A stretch of 64,000 nucleotides of DNA from Paenibacillus sp. HW567 (GCF_000374185.1 NZ_KB910518.1:1110546-1174545); one strand, 5' to 3'. Counted from the stretch's first letter, positions 1 through 9,415 are shown. The notes: generated from the letters alone by a model not told the origin. A program made the numbers and translations.

Positions 1-584
1 CCACGATCCCGATCGGAGGAGAATTTGTTACCAATGATATTGCATACGGACTCCGTACACTTACCGATCAGGCGGAGAAGGTAAAGCTGAAGTATGGCTG
101 CGCCTGGATAGACGATGCGGCTTCTGACGTAGTGTTCAAGGTTCTGCGTATCGGCAGCAATGTGGAAAAGGAATTCAATCAGGAAGATTTGGCAGCGATT
201 ATTGAGCCGCGGGTACAGGAGATTTTTCACCTGATCCGTCAGGAAGTGAAACGGCTTGGCTATACTGAGCTTCCGGGAGGTTATATCCTTACCGGCGGCA
301 CGGTATCTATGCCGGGTGTCCTGAAGGCGGCTCAGACCGAGCTGGCTGCGTCTGTGCGCATTGCTGTGCCGGATTATATCGGTGTCCGGGACCCCGGATT
401 TACCGGTGGAGTAGGCATTCTTCACACTGTCGTCCGCAGATTCCGCGGGCGGAGCGGCGGCGGCGGAAGCGGCAACAAGAAGACGGTCAACCGAAACAAG
501 CAGAACGCCGTACCAAGCCAGGATACTGCGAAGAAGCCCGGTTTGGTAGAACGTCTAAAGAATATGTTCAGCGAATTCATATAA
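1..584 (+). CDS. ftsA: Cell division protein FtsA, C-terminal part
   Basis: This is the 3' end of ftsA, read in the frame that begins at base 3; the start lies outside the window. FtsA is the actin-like ATPase that tethers FtsZ filaments to the membrane at the division septum. The visible part starts with PIGGEFVTNDIAYGLRT, typical of FtsA subdomain 2, and continues through YILTGGTVSMPGV, the adenosine-binding TGG loop of actin-fold proteins. A glycine- and asparagine-rich linker follows, and the protein ends in GLVERLKNMFSEFI, an amphipathic helix of the type FtsA uses as its membrane-targeting sequence. ftsZ follows 63 bp downstream, the usual ftsA-ftsZ arrangement. Identity is secure; only the last 190 or so codons can be seen. 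Confidence 0.96.
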   Translation, partial: TIPIGGEFVTNDIAYGLRTLTDQAEKVKLKYGCAWIDDAASDVVFKVLRIGSNVEKEFNQEDLAAIIEPRVQEIFHLIRQEVKRLGYTELPGGYILTGGTVSMPGVLKAAQTELAASVRIAVPDYIGVRDPGFTGGVGILHTVVRRFRGRSGGGGSGNKKTVNRNKQNAVPSQDTAKKPGLVERLKNMFSEFI

Positions 585-647
585 GTGTAAGTCCAGATAT
601 ACTTGGACCGGCCATCCAAGCACTATTCTAGGGGGAGATGGAACAAT

Positions 648-1760
648 ATGTTGGAATTTGATTTTGAAATGGAGAGCTTAGCTCAAATAAAAGTCATCGG
701 CGTGGGCGGCGGCGGAAGCAATGCTGTCAACCGGATGATTGAAAACGGCGTTCAGGGTGTTGAATTCATCACAGTTAATACAGATGCCCAAGCGCTGCAT
801 ATGGCCAAATCGGAGCATAAGCTGCAAATCGGGGACAAGCTGACCCGGGGACTAGGCGCTGGTGCCAATCCTGAGGTGGGCAAGAAAGCGGCCGAAGAAT
901 CCCGCGATCTGATTTCCAATACGCTCAAGGGCGCAGATATGGTATTTGTGACCGCAGGCATGGGCGGCGGTACAGGTACCGGCGCAGCGCCCGTTATTGC
1001 TGAAATCGCCAGAGAATGCGGGGCGCTGACTGTTGGGGTTGTCACCCGCCCGTTTACTTTTGAAGGAAGAAAACGCTCTAACCAGGCGGAGCTTGGCATT
1101 GAAGCATTGAAAGAAAAGGTAGATACCTTAATTGTCATCCCGAATGACCGCCTGCTTGAAATTGTTGATAAAAAAACACCGATGCTGGAGGCCTTCCGCG
1201 AAGCGGACAACGTGCTCCGGCAGGCTGTGCAAGGGATCTCGGATCTTATTGCCGTTCCGGGTCTGATCAACCTTGACTTTGCCGATGTGAAGACGATTAT
1301 GACAGAACGCGGTTCGGCACTGATGGGCATCGGAATTGCCACTGGCGAGAACCGTGCCTCGGAAGCGGCCCGCAAAGCCATCATGAGCCCGCTGCTCGAA
1401 ACTTCTATTGAAGGCGCGCGCGGCGTAATCATGAACATTACTGGCGGCTCGAACCTCTCCTTGTATGAAGTCAATGAAGCTGCCGAGATTGTTACCTCAG
1501 CTTCAGATCCTGAAGTCAACATGATCTTCGGGGCCATTATTGAGGAGAGCATGAAGGATGAAATTAAAGTTACGGTGATTGCCACCGGCTTTGAGCATAA
1601 GACCTCCCCTGTTGCCCCTAACAGACGTCCGGCGGCGGGCAGTGAGCCTGCAGCAGCAGACAAGAATGCTAATTTGCGCCCGTTCGGCAATCAGACCACC
1701 TCTGATCAGCTCGACATTCCGACGTTCCTGCGCAACCGGACACGCGGCAACAACGAATAG
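648..1760 (+). CDS. ftsZ: Cell division GTPase FtsZ
   Basis: Tubulin-like GTPase that polymerises into the cytokinetic Z-ring. The 370 residues show an N-terminal GTP-binding fold ([17 protein letters not shown]), the tubulin signature GGGTGTG at residues 106-112, the T7 synergy-loop region [11 protein letters not shown], a variable alanine/proline-rich linker, and the conserved C-terminal peptide [12 protein letters not shown] that binds FtsA, SepF and other partners. I chose ATG 648 over an upstream in-frame ATG at 603 because a GGGGGAG ribosome binding site sits 10 bases before it and the protein then begins MLEFDFE as in Bacillus homologues. It lies directly downstream of ftsA and is followed by a strong terminator. 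Confidence 0.98.
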   Translation: MLEFDFEMESLAQIKVIGVGGGGSNAVNRMIENGVQGVEFITVNTDAQALHMAKSEHKLQIGDKLTRGLGAGANPEVGKKAAEESRDLISNTLKGADMVFVTAGMGGGTGTGAAPVIAEIARECGALTVGVVTRPFTFEGRKRSNQAELGIEALKEKVDTLIVIPNDRLLEIVDKKTPMLEAFREADNVLRQAVQGISDLIAVPGLINLDFADVKTIMTERGSALMGIGIATGENRASEAARKAIMSPLLETSIEGARGVIMNITGGSNLSLYEVNEAAEIVTSASDPEVNMIFGAIIEESMKDEIKVTVIATGFEHKTSPVAPNRRPAAGSEPAAADKNANLRPFGNQTTSDQLDIPTFLRNRTRGNNE

Positions 1761-1787
1761 CCATAATTTTATACCAACTTACGGAAG

Positions 1788-1835
1788 CACCGTATCTGCC
1801 ATAGCGAAGAGCTATGACGGATACGGTGTTTTTTT
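1788..1835 (+). terminator. Rho-independent terminator of ftsZ
   Basis: The arms CACCGTATC (1788-1796) and GATACGGTG (1820-1828) pair perfectly, and inner bases (CATAGC/GCTATG) extend the hairpin. A run of seven T follows. It ends the ftsAZ transcription unit. Confidence 0.9.
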
Positions 1836-1874
1836 GATTTACAGGCTGTTATAATACGGATAACGGGAGTGAAT

Positions 1875-2831
1875 ATGATGGAATTGCTGGACCCCCGGGT
1901 GGATTTTGTGTTTAAAAGAATATTTGCAAGCGAGAATAATAAGGATGTGCTGCTCGCCTTTTTGAACCGTGTATTTATGGATGCCGGGGACTCGCCGCTG
2001 GAAGAAGTGGTACTGCTTAATCCCTATACGGATAAGGATGATCCTCTGGATAAACAATCTATTTTTGACATATGGGCTAAGACAGTAGATGGAATGCTGA
2101 TTAATATTGAGATGCAGCTCTTCAACAAATATGATATGGAAAAGCGGACCTTGTATTACTGGAGCAAGCGGTACTCAGGCCAAATGCAGACCGGCGGCAG
2201 GTACTCAGAGCTCAAAAAATGTGTGACGATAAATATTTTGAATTATAAGGTGCTGCCGAATGAACACACCCACAGCGTTTTTCATCTGCGTGAGGATAGC
2301 AGCGGAGCCCCGCTTAACGACGACATAGAGATTCATTTTCTGGAATTGCCTAAGCTGAAGCAGTCTGCTGTCCCCGGTGAAGGCGGTCTGGTCAACTGGC
2401 TGCTTTTTTTGAAAGGGAACGATAATTCGAATTGGGAGGTACTCAGGATGAACGAACCGGCTTTGAGAAAGGCAATGGAAACGCTGGAGTTTTTGAGTCA
2501 GGATTCGGAAGCCCGGCGTAGATATGAGGACCGTCAGAAGTTCCTGCATGACGAAGCCTCGCAACGGGACGGTGCGCAAAGAGAAGGTTTTGCTAAAGGA
2601 TTGCAGGAAGGAATTAAAGAGGGAATTGAAGAAGGTAAAAAAGAAGGTTTAGAATTAGGGAAAGTGGAAGGTATCAAATTAGGGAAAGTGGAAGGTTTAG
2701 AATTAGGGAAAGAAGTAGGCTTAAGAGAAGGAAAACTAGAAGTTGCAAGGAACCTGCTGGCTATGGGTCTGGACCGCTCAGCTATACAGACAGCGACAGG
2801 GCTGACGGATGAGGAAATGAAGTCTATCTAA
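1875..2831 (+). CDS. Rpn family PD-(D/E)XK nuclease / putative transposase protein
   Basis: The protein of about 318 residues opens with LLDPRVDFVFKRIFASENNK, the hallmark start of the Rpn/PD-(D/E)XK nuclease-family transposase domain (often YhgA-like), and continues through the conserved EMQL core of the nuclease fold. Rpn proteins promote recombination or act as DNA endonucleases; the substrate here is unknown. After residue 230 the chain becomes a highly charged E-G-K/L repeat built from 24-bp DNA repeats at 2649-2720. It then ends in a helical LEVARNLLAMGLDRSAIQTATGL segment usual for this family. ATG 1875 (or 1878) fits the GGGAG site at 1865; an upstream GTG at 1869 overlaps that site. 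It starts an accessory insertion between ftsZ and spoIIGA. Confidence 0.85.
   Translation: MMELLDPRVDFVFKRIFASENNKDVLLAFLNRVFMDAGDSPLEEVVLLNPYTDKDDPLDKQSIFDIWAKTVDGMLINIEMQLFNKYDMEKRTLYYWSKRYSGQMQTGGRYSELKKCVTINILNYKVLPNEHTHSVFHLREDSSGAPLNDDIEIHFLELPKLKQSAVPGEGGLVNWLLFLKGNDNSNWEVLRMNEPALRKAMETLEFLSQDSEARRRYEDRQKFLHDEASQRDGAQREGFAKGLQEGIKEGIEEGKKEGLELGKVEGIKLGKVEGLELGKEVGLREGKLEVARNLLAMGLDRSAIQTATGLTDEEMKSI
2649..2720 (+). repeat. Three in-frame 24-bp tandem repeats
   Basis: Units at 2649-2672, 2673-2696 and 2697-2720 each read roughly tta-gaa-tta-ggg-aaa-gtg-gaa-ggt. They encode the repeated octad LELGKVEG in the Rpn-family protein tail. The second unit changes its first two codons and the third its last three. 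Copy number could vary by slippage without breaking the frame. Confidence 0.9.
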
Positions 2832-2910
2832 TACAAATAAACAGCACTCCCAGTGAGGATCACCGAAAAAGCGCAGTCTGTACTGACCGTACGTAAGATT
2901 CAATGAGAGT

Positions 2911-2950
2911 GGCTGTCCAATAGACCGGTTAGCAGGTACTTGGGACAGCC
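2911..2950. repeat. Inverted repeat between rpn-like gene and solute-binding protein gene
   Basis: GGCTGTCCAA (2911-2920) faces TTGGGACAGCC (2940-2950) with one bulged base and a loop of 19 bases. No T-run follows, so it is not a clear terminator. The rest of the 244-bp gap shows nothing recognisable apart from the ribosome binding site of the next gene. Confidence 0.5.
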
Positions 2951-3075
2951 TCCTCGTTGTTGACGAATAGATACGTTTGATTGTTCTAATTGAAAGCGCT
3001 GTACATTATTGATGCTTTTGAAAGATGTTTGAGAGGCGTATCCGTTTCGGGGGCAGTAGGAAGAAGGAGAAGCTG

Positions 3076-4395
3076 ATGGGTAACAGAGTAATTTCAACAA
3101 CCAGCAAGGCGCTACTCCTTGCGGTAATGCTTGCATTGACGTCGTCTTGCAGCTACTTTCCCTTTCATGAAGACAAGCAAGCAGCGAAGACGGAGAGGAC
3201 TGTCATCCGTTTCTGGGATGAGAATGCCGGCCCGAGCCGCACTCCGTATTATCTGGAACTGTTCCGCCGCTTCGAGGAGCTGCATCCAAATCTCAAGGTA
3301 GAATACTCAGGGATTCCGGTAAGCTTCAATAAGCTGAAGTTTGATATGGCTATACTGTCCGGCGATACCCCGGATGTGGCCTCGATGAACGCGGAGTGGT
3401 TGGCCGGATTTGCTGCGAAGGGCGTTCTTCTGCCACTGGACGGCTATTATGCGCAGTGGCCTGAACGTGAGCAAATCGCGGACCGGTTCATTTCGTTCAA
3501 TCGTGGGCTGGCCCCGGACGGCAGGCTGTATCAAATTCCCGGCACGTTCTTTTTCGATGTGTTGTGGTACAGAAGTGATTTACTGAAGAAGGAGGGGCTT
3601 GCAGCCCCGCAATCCTGGGACGGCTTCTTCCAGGCAGTCGACCGCTTGGATAAGCCGGATCAGGGCCGGCGCGGCTATAGCCTCCGCGGTGGGGCGGGCA
3701 GTATTACACAGCTTACGTCTCTGCTATATGCATATTCCGGTATTACTGAATATTTCACGAAGGATGGCCGCTGTACGATCAATGATCCGCGTCATTTGGA
3801 GTTTTTGCAACGGTATACGGCTCTTTACGGCAGCCGCACGAAAACCAGCGATATTCTGAACGGCTACAAGGAAATGGTGGCGGCTTTTGATTCGGGAGCC
3901 TCGGCTATGTTCACCCATAATTTTGGTTCCTATCGAGACCATTTGTCGGCCCTCGGAGCCGCCAATGTAGGAGCAGCCCTGTTGCCTCGGTCCGTAACCG
4001 GTAACCGCGTAATGACGTTGACCGCCAACGGCTACGGGATATTCCGCTCCACTGCCAATCCGGACGCTGCCTGGGAGCTTGTGAAATTTCTGTTGTCGGA
4101 AGAGAGCCAGACCTATTGGAACCGCAATGTGGGACAGCTTCCTACAAATCAGCAGGCGCTGCTGCAGAACTTTATCCAGGACACCCCTTTCTTGAAGGAG
4201 GCTCTACTGGCAATGGAGGACAACCGCACAGTGATGCTGCGGGTTCCTTATAATTTGCCTAATTATACCGATATTATCCAACAGCGGCTGGAGCCTAATT
4301 TTCAGAAAGTGTTGTCCGGCTCCATGACAGATGAGGATTTTCTCAACGATTGGGCACAGGTAATGGAGCAGGCCTATTCCCATTATCGCCAATGA
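3076..4395 (+). CDS. ABC-type sugar-binding lipoprotein, sensor-linked
   Basis: Family-1 extracellular solute-binding protein of 439 residues. The N-terminus has a lipoprotein signal peptide ending LALTSSC, giving a lipidated Cys25. The mature part shows the family pattern: TVIRFWDENAG near the start, IPGTFFFDVLWYRSDLL in the hinge region, and AWELVKFLLSEESQTYWNRN at the end. ATG 3076 follows AAGGAG at 3064; an in-frame upstream start (3025) would place a charged stretch before the signal peptide. The next two genes are a YesM-type kinase and a YesN-type regulator in the same direction, with gaps of 43 and 55 bp, and no permease or ATPase gene is present. I infer a role in carbohydrate sensing, or binding for a transporter encoded elsewhere. 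The ligand is unknown. Confidence 0.88.
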   Translation: MGNRVISTTSKALLLAVMLALTSSCSYFPFHEDKQAAKTERTVIRFWDENAGPSRTPYYLELFRRFEELHPNLKVEYSGIPVSFNKLKFDMAILSGDTPDVASMNAEWLAGFAAKGVLLPLDGYYAQWPEREQIADRFISFNRGLAPDGRLYQIPGTFFFDVLWYRSDLLKKEGLAAPQSWDGFFQAVDRLDKPDQGRRGYSLRGGAGSITQLTSLLYAYSGITEYFTKDGRCTINDPRHLEFLQRYTALYGSRTKTSDILNGYKEMVAAFDSGASAMFTHNFGSYRDHLSALGAANVGAALLPRSVTGNRVMTLTANGYGIFRSTANPDAAWELVKFLLSEESQTYWNRNVGQLPTNQQALLQNFIQDTPFLKEALLAMEDNRTVMLRVPYNLPNYTDIIQQRLEPNFQKVLSGSMTDEDFLNDWAQVMEQAYSHYRQ

Positions 4396-4438
4396 TCCTG
4401 CTGGAATGCACGTCCGAAAGAGGGGGACCTTGAAGATC

Positions 4439-6247
4439 ATGTTCAAACGAACACTGAAGTCGACCTTTCTGCTGTTTTTCATACCGCTTATTCTGGTGTT
4501 TGTTACTGTGACTGGCATGGTATCCTACTTTCTTGCGTCTTCACAACTGCGGGCCAATGCGGAAACCAGCATTCAGGATACGCTGACCCAGACCAAGGAT
4601 TATCTGAATGAGAAATTATCTGTTGTACTGGCCGAGCTAACGGCCATCGACAACAGCAGCGAGCTTCGCGCTCTGATGCAGCGTGCGGATAAGGCTGATT
4701 TTCAAATGACACCGGAGGATTATCTGGTGCTGAGCCGCCATTTGGATACAGCGTACGCCAATCTGTACAGCATCGTCGATTCGGTCTATTTTTACTACAA
4801 AGACGGGCAGCTTGCTTTCTACCGCAAAGATTATCTGCAGACAGAGAATGTCAGGCCTCCTGTTGAATTCGAATCCCTGCCTTACACCTCCTCCTCCTGG
4901 GTGTACTGGCTGAATCTGCATCCGAGCCAAAGGGATTCAGCGGGGGAGCAGGTGATCAGCCTGTACAAATGGGAGGAGGGCAAAGTGGGGGCCCGGGAAG
5001 GCATACTGGTGATCCAATTGAAGGAGCGGCTCCTCCGAAGCCTGTTGTCTGCGCCAGAGATCAGTCCTAACGGCTACCTGTTGGCTGCCAGCCAGGACGG
5101 GCTTGTCCGCTTCAAGACAGTGAAAGGCCTCTATGCCATGGATGAAATATTGCTTCAAAAGAAGCTGCTGGCAGCTCCCGCCGGGAAAGGGCGTTTCGAA
5201 ACGGAGAGTCTGACCGGGCGCAAGCTGACGGTGATATATGACACCATAGGGATGAACAAATGGAAGCTTGCAGCCGTCTATCCCCAGCAGGATCTGTACA
5301 CCAGGTTCCGTTCGGTCAGGGTGGCGATCCTCTCTGTTATGGGGGCTGTAATTGTTCTCGCCGTAATGCTGTCGGGATGGATTGCCGGCAAAATCACAAA
5401 ACCGCTCTCCCAGCTCACCCGGGCGGTGAACGCCATCGACCAGGGCCATCTGGAGGTGAAGCTGTTCGACCATCCCAATCAGGAAATTTCCATTCTGAAC
5501 AAAAGTATCCGGGATATGCTCCGACGTATCCAGGAACTGCTCGGCCAGGTGGAACAAGAACAGGAGCAGAAGCGGCTGACTGAGCTGTCAGTGCTGCAGG
5601 CGCAGATTCAGCCTCATTTTTTGTACAATACGCTGTATTCAATTAAAAGCCTGTGCGAAATGAATGAAACAGAAGACGCTTCACGCATGCTGACGGCATT
5701 GTCCCATTATTACCGGATCAGCATCAGCAAAGGCAGCCCCATTATTTCCGTTGCCAGTGAAAGGGAGCATATCATTCAGTACCTGTATATTCAGCAGATG
5801 CGGTATGGCGACACCTTTCGTTACGAGCTGGAATTGGAGGAGGGAATGCTCACTTGCCCTGTGGTGAAGCTGACGCTGCAGCCGCTGGTGGAGAACGCTA
5901 TATATCATGGAGTAAAAAAAATCCGGCATCCGGGACTGATAGAGGTACGGGGCTGGCTGTCGGGAGGCGACGGTTACTTCGAGGTGCGGGACAATGGCTA
6001 CGGCATGGAACCGGAGCGTCTCCGGGCACTGCGCGAGGGGCTGGAGCGGGATGCTGCTGGAGACGTTCATGCCGAGGAGTCCTCGCAGGTAGGCTATGGA
6101 GTCCGCAATGTGCACCGCCGGCTGCGGCTTCACTACGGGCCGGGCTACGGCCTCACTTATGAGAGCAAGCTGGGACAAGGGACGACGGTGACGGTGAGGT
6201 TCGCCGTTCAGCCGCCGCTTGCAGAGGTGTCATCCAAGGAGTACTGA
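4439..6247 (+). CDS. YesM-type sensor histidine kinase
   Basis: Membrane histidine kinase of about 602 residues in the LytS/YesM class. The order is a transmembrane helix near residues 7-30 (TFLLFFIPLILVFVTVTG), a long extracytoplasmic sensor region, a second transmembrane helix (residues about 295-320), HAMP (KITKPLSQLTRAV), then the His_kinase domain with the phosphoacceptor His393 in QAQIQPHFLYNTL. The ATPase domain follows, with PLVENAIYHG, DNGYGME and GQGTTVTV. ATG 4439 is preceded by AGGGGGA at 4421; a TTG at 4430 and an ATG at 4406 are alternatives. The gene lies between the solute-binding lipoprotein and the AraC-type regulator. It probably phosphorylates that regulator in response to a sugar bound outside the cell. 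Confidence 0.92.
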   Translation: MFKRTLKSTFLLFFIPLILVFVTVTGMVSYFLASSQLRANAETSIQDTLTQTKDYLNEKLSVVLAELTAIDNSSELRALMQRADKADFQMTPEDYLVLSRHLDTAYANLYSIVDSVYFYYKDGQLAFYRKDYLQTENVRPPVEFESLPYTSSSWVYWLNLHPSQRDSAGEQVISLYKWEEGKVGAREGILVIQLKERLLRSLLSAPEISPNGYLLAASQDGLVRFKTVKGLYAMDEILLQKKLLAAPAGKGRFETESLTGRKLTVIYDTIGMNKWKLAAVYPQQDLYTRFRSVRVAILSVMGAVIVLAVMLSGWIAGKITKPLSQLTRAVNAIDQGHLEVKLFDHPNQEISILNKSIRDMLRRIQELLGQVEQEQEQKRLTELSVLQAQIQPHFLYNTLYSIKSLCEMNETEDASRMLTALSHYYRISISKGSPIISVASEREHIIQYLYIQQMRYGDTFRYELELEEGMLTCPVVKLTLQPLVENAIYHGVKKIRHPGLIEVRGWLSGGDGYFEVRDNGYGMEPERLRALREGLERDAAGDVHAEESSQVGYGVRNVHRRLRLHYGPGYGLTYESKLGQGTTVTVRFAVQPPLAEVSSKEY

Positions 6248-6302
6248 ATACTGAAAAAGCTTGGAGGAGCTGTCTGAGATTCGTTCAGGGAGGGAAGAGG
6301 CC

Positions 6303-7925
6303 ATGAGGAAGCTGGTGATACTGGATGATGACCAGATCATATTGAGGAGACTGTCCAAGGGAATAGCCTGGAAGCAGCATGGGTTCGAGCTTGTGGCAGC
6401 CCATACCAACGGGGAGGACGGACTGGCTGCCATCGAACAGGAACGCCCCCAGATAGTGCTGACGGACATCCGGATGCCGTTCATGGACGGGCTGGAGCTA
6501 ACGGAGCTGCTTAAAGAGCGTTACGCGGACATCCAGATCATCATGATGACCAGTTATGATGAATTTGAATTTGCGCAGAAGGCGCTGAAGCTTAAGGTAT
6601 TTGATTTTATCTTGAAGCCTCTTGATGAGGACCGGCTGATCGAAACCGTCAACCGGGCGGCTGAGGAATGGGAGCGGGAGCATGTACTCGCCAAAAAGGT
6701 CATGGAGGGAGTGCCGCTGTTGAAACAGCGGTTCCTTGAAAATTTACTGTACAGGCGTTACAAGCAGGAGGAAATCGAGCGGGAGCTGGCTTTTCTTGAC
6801 CTGGATTTGCACTGCTCCCGCTATTCGGTAATTTTGCTGCTGGCCGATGAGTATTATGAGACAGGCGCACAGAGCCGCTACAGCCAGGAGCTGCTGAAAT
6901 ATTGCATTCATAATGTGGCTGAAGAGGTTCTCCAGGGCGAAGGCGGAACGCAATGTACGGGCGGGAATGGCAGTCTGGTCTTTGAATCCATCAAGGAGGC
7001 CATTGTTATATTGTATGGTCATGACCAAGGAGCTGATGATTCGGTGCTGGAACGCGGGGCGCTGCTCCTTGCCGAGCTGATTCGGTGCCATGTTGAGACT
7101 TATCTGAAAACAACCGTAACGGTCGGTATCGGTCCTGTGGTCAACCGGCTGGAGGAGCTGGCCTTATCTTACCGCGGTGCGCTGGCTGCTACGGAATACC
7201 GGCATTTAACCGGAACCAACCAGGTGTTCCTGTACAGGGACAGCCTGATTCATACGCCTGTTGAGATTGCGCCGGGAGAGATGGCGGGGTGGGAGGTGCA
7301 GTTGTCCATGAAAATCAAGGCCGGTTTGGAGCAGGAGACGCTAACCGTCATAGACCGGCTGGAGGAAGAAATACGGGTGAGAGCAAACGTATCTTTGGAT
7401 CGCCTGCATCTCTTTGGAATGGAAATGGCATTTATTCTGATTAACGCTTTCTCGGATTGGAAGGAGCCGCCTTATCCACGTAATGCAGCGGAGATCCTAT
7501 TCGATGAAATCCGCCGTCTCCGCACCGCGAAGGAGATCTTTGACCATATCCGCATCTTTGTCATCAAGCTGTCGGCGGCTGTGCGGGAGCGCCGCTGCAG
7601 CCAGCAGAATCATCTGGCCGACCAGGCGGTAGCCTACATCCGGGAGTGGTACGGCAAGGAGGGCCTGTCTCTTCAGGAGGTGGCGGATCACGTGCACGTG
7701 AGCACTACCTATTTAAGCACCATTTTCAAAAAGATAACCGGGGTGAACTTCAGCGATTTCCTGACGGAGACCCGCCTGCAGGCGGCTATGGAGTGGCTGG
7801 GCAAGGAGAACTTGAAGACCTACGAGGTAGCAGAGCGGGTAGGGTACGGAAATCCGCAGTATTTCAGCGTCAGCTTCAAGAAGCATACCGGCATGACTCC
7901 GTCGGAATTTCGGCAGTCCCGGTAA
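6303..7925 (+). CDS. YesN-type response regulator with AraC DNA-binding domain
   Basis: Response regulator of 540 residues, partner of the preceding kinase. The receiver domain (about 1-120) has the acidic pocket LDDDQ, phosphoacceptor Asp55 in VLTDIRMPFMDG and the conserved Lys in FILKPLD. A long middle region follows, and the last 100 residues form an AraC/XylS double helix-turn-helix: LSLQEVADHVHVSTTYLSTI and the signature VGYGNPQYFSVSFKKHTGMTP. ATG 6303 follows GGGAGG and GAAGAGG; the upstream TTG at 6261 would add a tail without similarity to the receiver fold. Its targets may be the upstream lipoprotein gene and the convergent GPH symporter, but no operator can be identified by eye. Confidence 0.92.
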   Translation: MRKLVILDDDQIILRRLSKGIAWKQHGFELVAAHTNGEDGLAAIEQERPQIVLTDIRMPFMDGLELTELLKERYADIQIIMMTSYDEFEFAQKALKLKVFDFILKPLDEDRLIETVNRAAEEWEREHVLAKKVMEGVPLLKQRFLENLLYRRYKQEEIERELAFLDLDLHCSRYSVILLLADEYYETGAQSRYSQELLKYCIHNVAEEVLQGEGGTQCTGGNGSLVFESIKEAIVILYGHDQGADDSVLERGALLLAELIRCHVETYLKTTVTVGIGPVVNRLEELALSYRGALAATEYRHLTGTNQVFLYRDSLIHTPVEIAPGEMAGWEVQLSMKIKAGLEQETLTVIDRLEEEIRVRANVSLDRLHLFGMEMAFILINAFSDWKEPPYPRNAAEILFDEIRRLRTAKEIFDHIRIFVIKLSAAVRERRCSQQNHLADQAVAYIREWYGKEGLSLQEVADHVHVSTTYLSTIFKKITGVNFSDFLTETRLQAAMEWLGKENLKTYEVAERVGYGNPQYFSVSFKKHTGMTPSEFRQSR

Positions 7926-7960
7926 CAGTGCTGTAAGAATTACACAAGGGCGGTAAAACA

Positions 7961-8005
7961 AAGAGGGTGTACTGACAGCCATGCAGGCTTGAGGTACATC
8001 CTCTT
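7961..8005 (-). terminator. Terminator between convergent regulator and symporter genes
   Basis: AAGAGGGTGTAC (7961-7972) pairs with GTACATCCTCTT (7994-8005), with one wobble pair. Read on the minus strand the hairpin is followed by TTTGTTTT, so it fits best as the terminator of the symporter gene. It could also slow plus-strand transcription. Confidence 0.65.
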
Positions 8006-8020
8006 GCGTCGTGGAGCTGC

Positions 8021-9415
8021 TTAACCGCGGGTCTGGAGCTCGGAGACAATCTCTGCATGCTTTTGGTCCGTGAGCTTATACATGAGGCCGATAACCAGCA
8101 TGGCAACAGTCAGAGCAAACGCGGGGTACAGGAGCAGCAGTCCTTTGATTCCAAGCAGGGTACCGGCAGATTGCGCCACATTTGGAATATATCCAATTAA
8201 GCCCAGGCCAATCCCTGAGAGAAAGCCGGACAGTGATTGGGCCAGTTTCCGGGAGAAGTTGAACAAGGAGTAAGTGGTGCCTTCCTTCCGCTCTCCCGAC
8301 TTCCATTCGCCATAGTCGATAATATCGGACACAAGGGCCCAGGTGATGCCGTTCGGGATACTGATCCCGATGAAGGCAATGCTTGCGAGAATAGTGAAGA
8401 GGTAGATGTTGGACGGCATAAAGAAGTTAAGGCTGTCCGCCGCAACGCTGATCACCATGCCGAGAATGGCAGTTTTCTTTTTGCCGAACCGCTTAACCAG
8501 TCTGGGCAGAAGAAATACGCCGAGGAAGGAGGAGCCGATGATGATAAAGTTCATGTAAGACATCAGCTTTACGTTGCCCAGATTGTACTGCGCAAAATAA
8601 ATCAGCATGGCCGATTTCAGATTGTAGGCCGAGATGGTGAAGACGGTCATCAGCACCAGGACAAGCAGCGGCTTGTTGGCAGCAAAGGTCTTGATAATGG
8701 CTTTGGCGCTGAGCTTCTCCTTGGGCGGGCTTTGCGGCACAATCCGCTCCTTGCAGTTGCGGTAGCAAATATAGAAGGAGGCAATGCCGATTAACGACAT
8801 GGCTCCCATGATTACCGGATATCCCAGATGTGCGTTGGAAAACAGCAGGATAAGCGGCATGACGATGATGCTGGTGAAGAACAGTGCGCCCAGGGAGCCA
8901 GCCTGCCGAAAGGAGGCCAGGGAAGTCCGTTCTGCCGAATTCTGCGTCATAGATGCGCTCAGAGACCCATAGGGAATGTTCGCAAAGGAATAGCCCAGAC
9001 CCCAAAGCATATAAGAAACATAAGCGTAGACCAGCTTGCCGGTGGGTGAGACATTTGGAGAAATAAACGTCAGCACAGTCAATATGGCCAGCACAATGCT
9101 GCCGATTAAAAGATAAGGACGGAACTTGCCCCGGGGGCCGATGTTTTTGCGATAGTCGATGGAAGAGCCGACGATTGGATCGCAGACGGCGGCAAACAGC
9201 TTGCTGGCCAGAAAGATTCCTCCTGCCGCCGTTGCCGGAATTCCCGCCACATCCGTGAAGAATTTCAACAGGTACAATTGCCCCAGATCAAACATAAATC
9301 CATTGCCGAAGTCTCCGAACCCGTAGGATATCTTCTCTTTCATACTAAGGCCCTTGCTCTTCCCGGTCACCGATTGCTTCAGCTCATCATAGCCCTCTTT
9401 CAGAGCCATACTCAT
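8021..9415 (-). CDS. GPH-family glycoside/pentoside/hexuronide:cation symporter
   Basis: Polytopic membrane protein of 464 residues with about 12 hydrophobic segments. It begins with the GPH pattern KEKISYGFGDFGNGFMFDL and has DPIVGSSIDYRKNIGPRGKFRPYLLIG after the first helices, the family's conserved cytoplasmic loop. Members import melibiose, xylosides, glucuronides and similar sugars with H+ or Na+. ATG 9415 is preceded by AGGAG nine bases away (9425-9429 on the plus strand); a second Met two codons on is possible. It converges on the kinase/regulator operon and may transport the sugar sensed by it. The substrate cannot be deduced. Confidence 0.88.
   Translation of the reverse strand: MSMALKEGYDELKQSVTGKSKGLSMKEKISYGFGDFGNGFMFDLGQLYLLKFFTDVAGIPATAAGGIFLASKLFAAVCDPIVGSSIDYRKNIGPRGKFRPYLLIGSIVLAILTVLTFISPNVSPTGKLVYAYVSYMLWGLGYSFANIPYGSLSASMTQNSAERTSLASFRQAGSLGALFFTSIIVMPLILLFSNAHLGYPVIMGAMSLIGIASFYICYRNCKERIVPQSPPKEKLSAKAIIKTFAANKPLLVLVLMTVFTISAYNLKSAMLIYFAQYNLGNVKLMSYMNFIIIGSSFLGVFLLPRLVKRFGKKKTAILGMVISVAADSLNFFMPSNIYLFTILASIAFIGISIPNGITWALVSDIIDYGEWKSGERKEGTTYSLFNFSRKLAQSLSGFLSGIGLGLIGYIPNVAQSAGTLLGIKGLLLLYPAFALTVAMLVIGLMYKLTDQKHAEIVSELQTRG

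Noticed and set aside
752..1690. A 312-codon minus-strand frame opposite ftsZ
   Set aside because: Shadow of a highly conserved gene with biased codons; Ser/Ala-rich translation without domain features.
2911..2950. The inverted repeat after the Rpn-type gene as a terminator
   Set aside because: It has a bulge, a loop of 19 bases and no T-run on either side.
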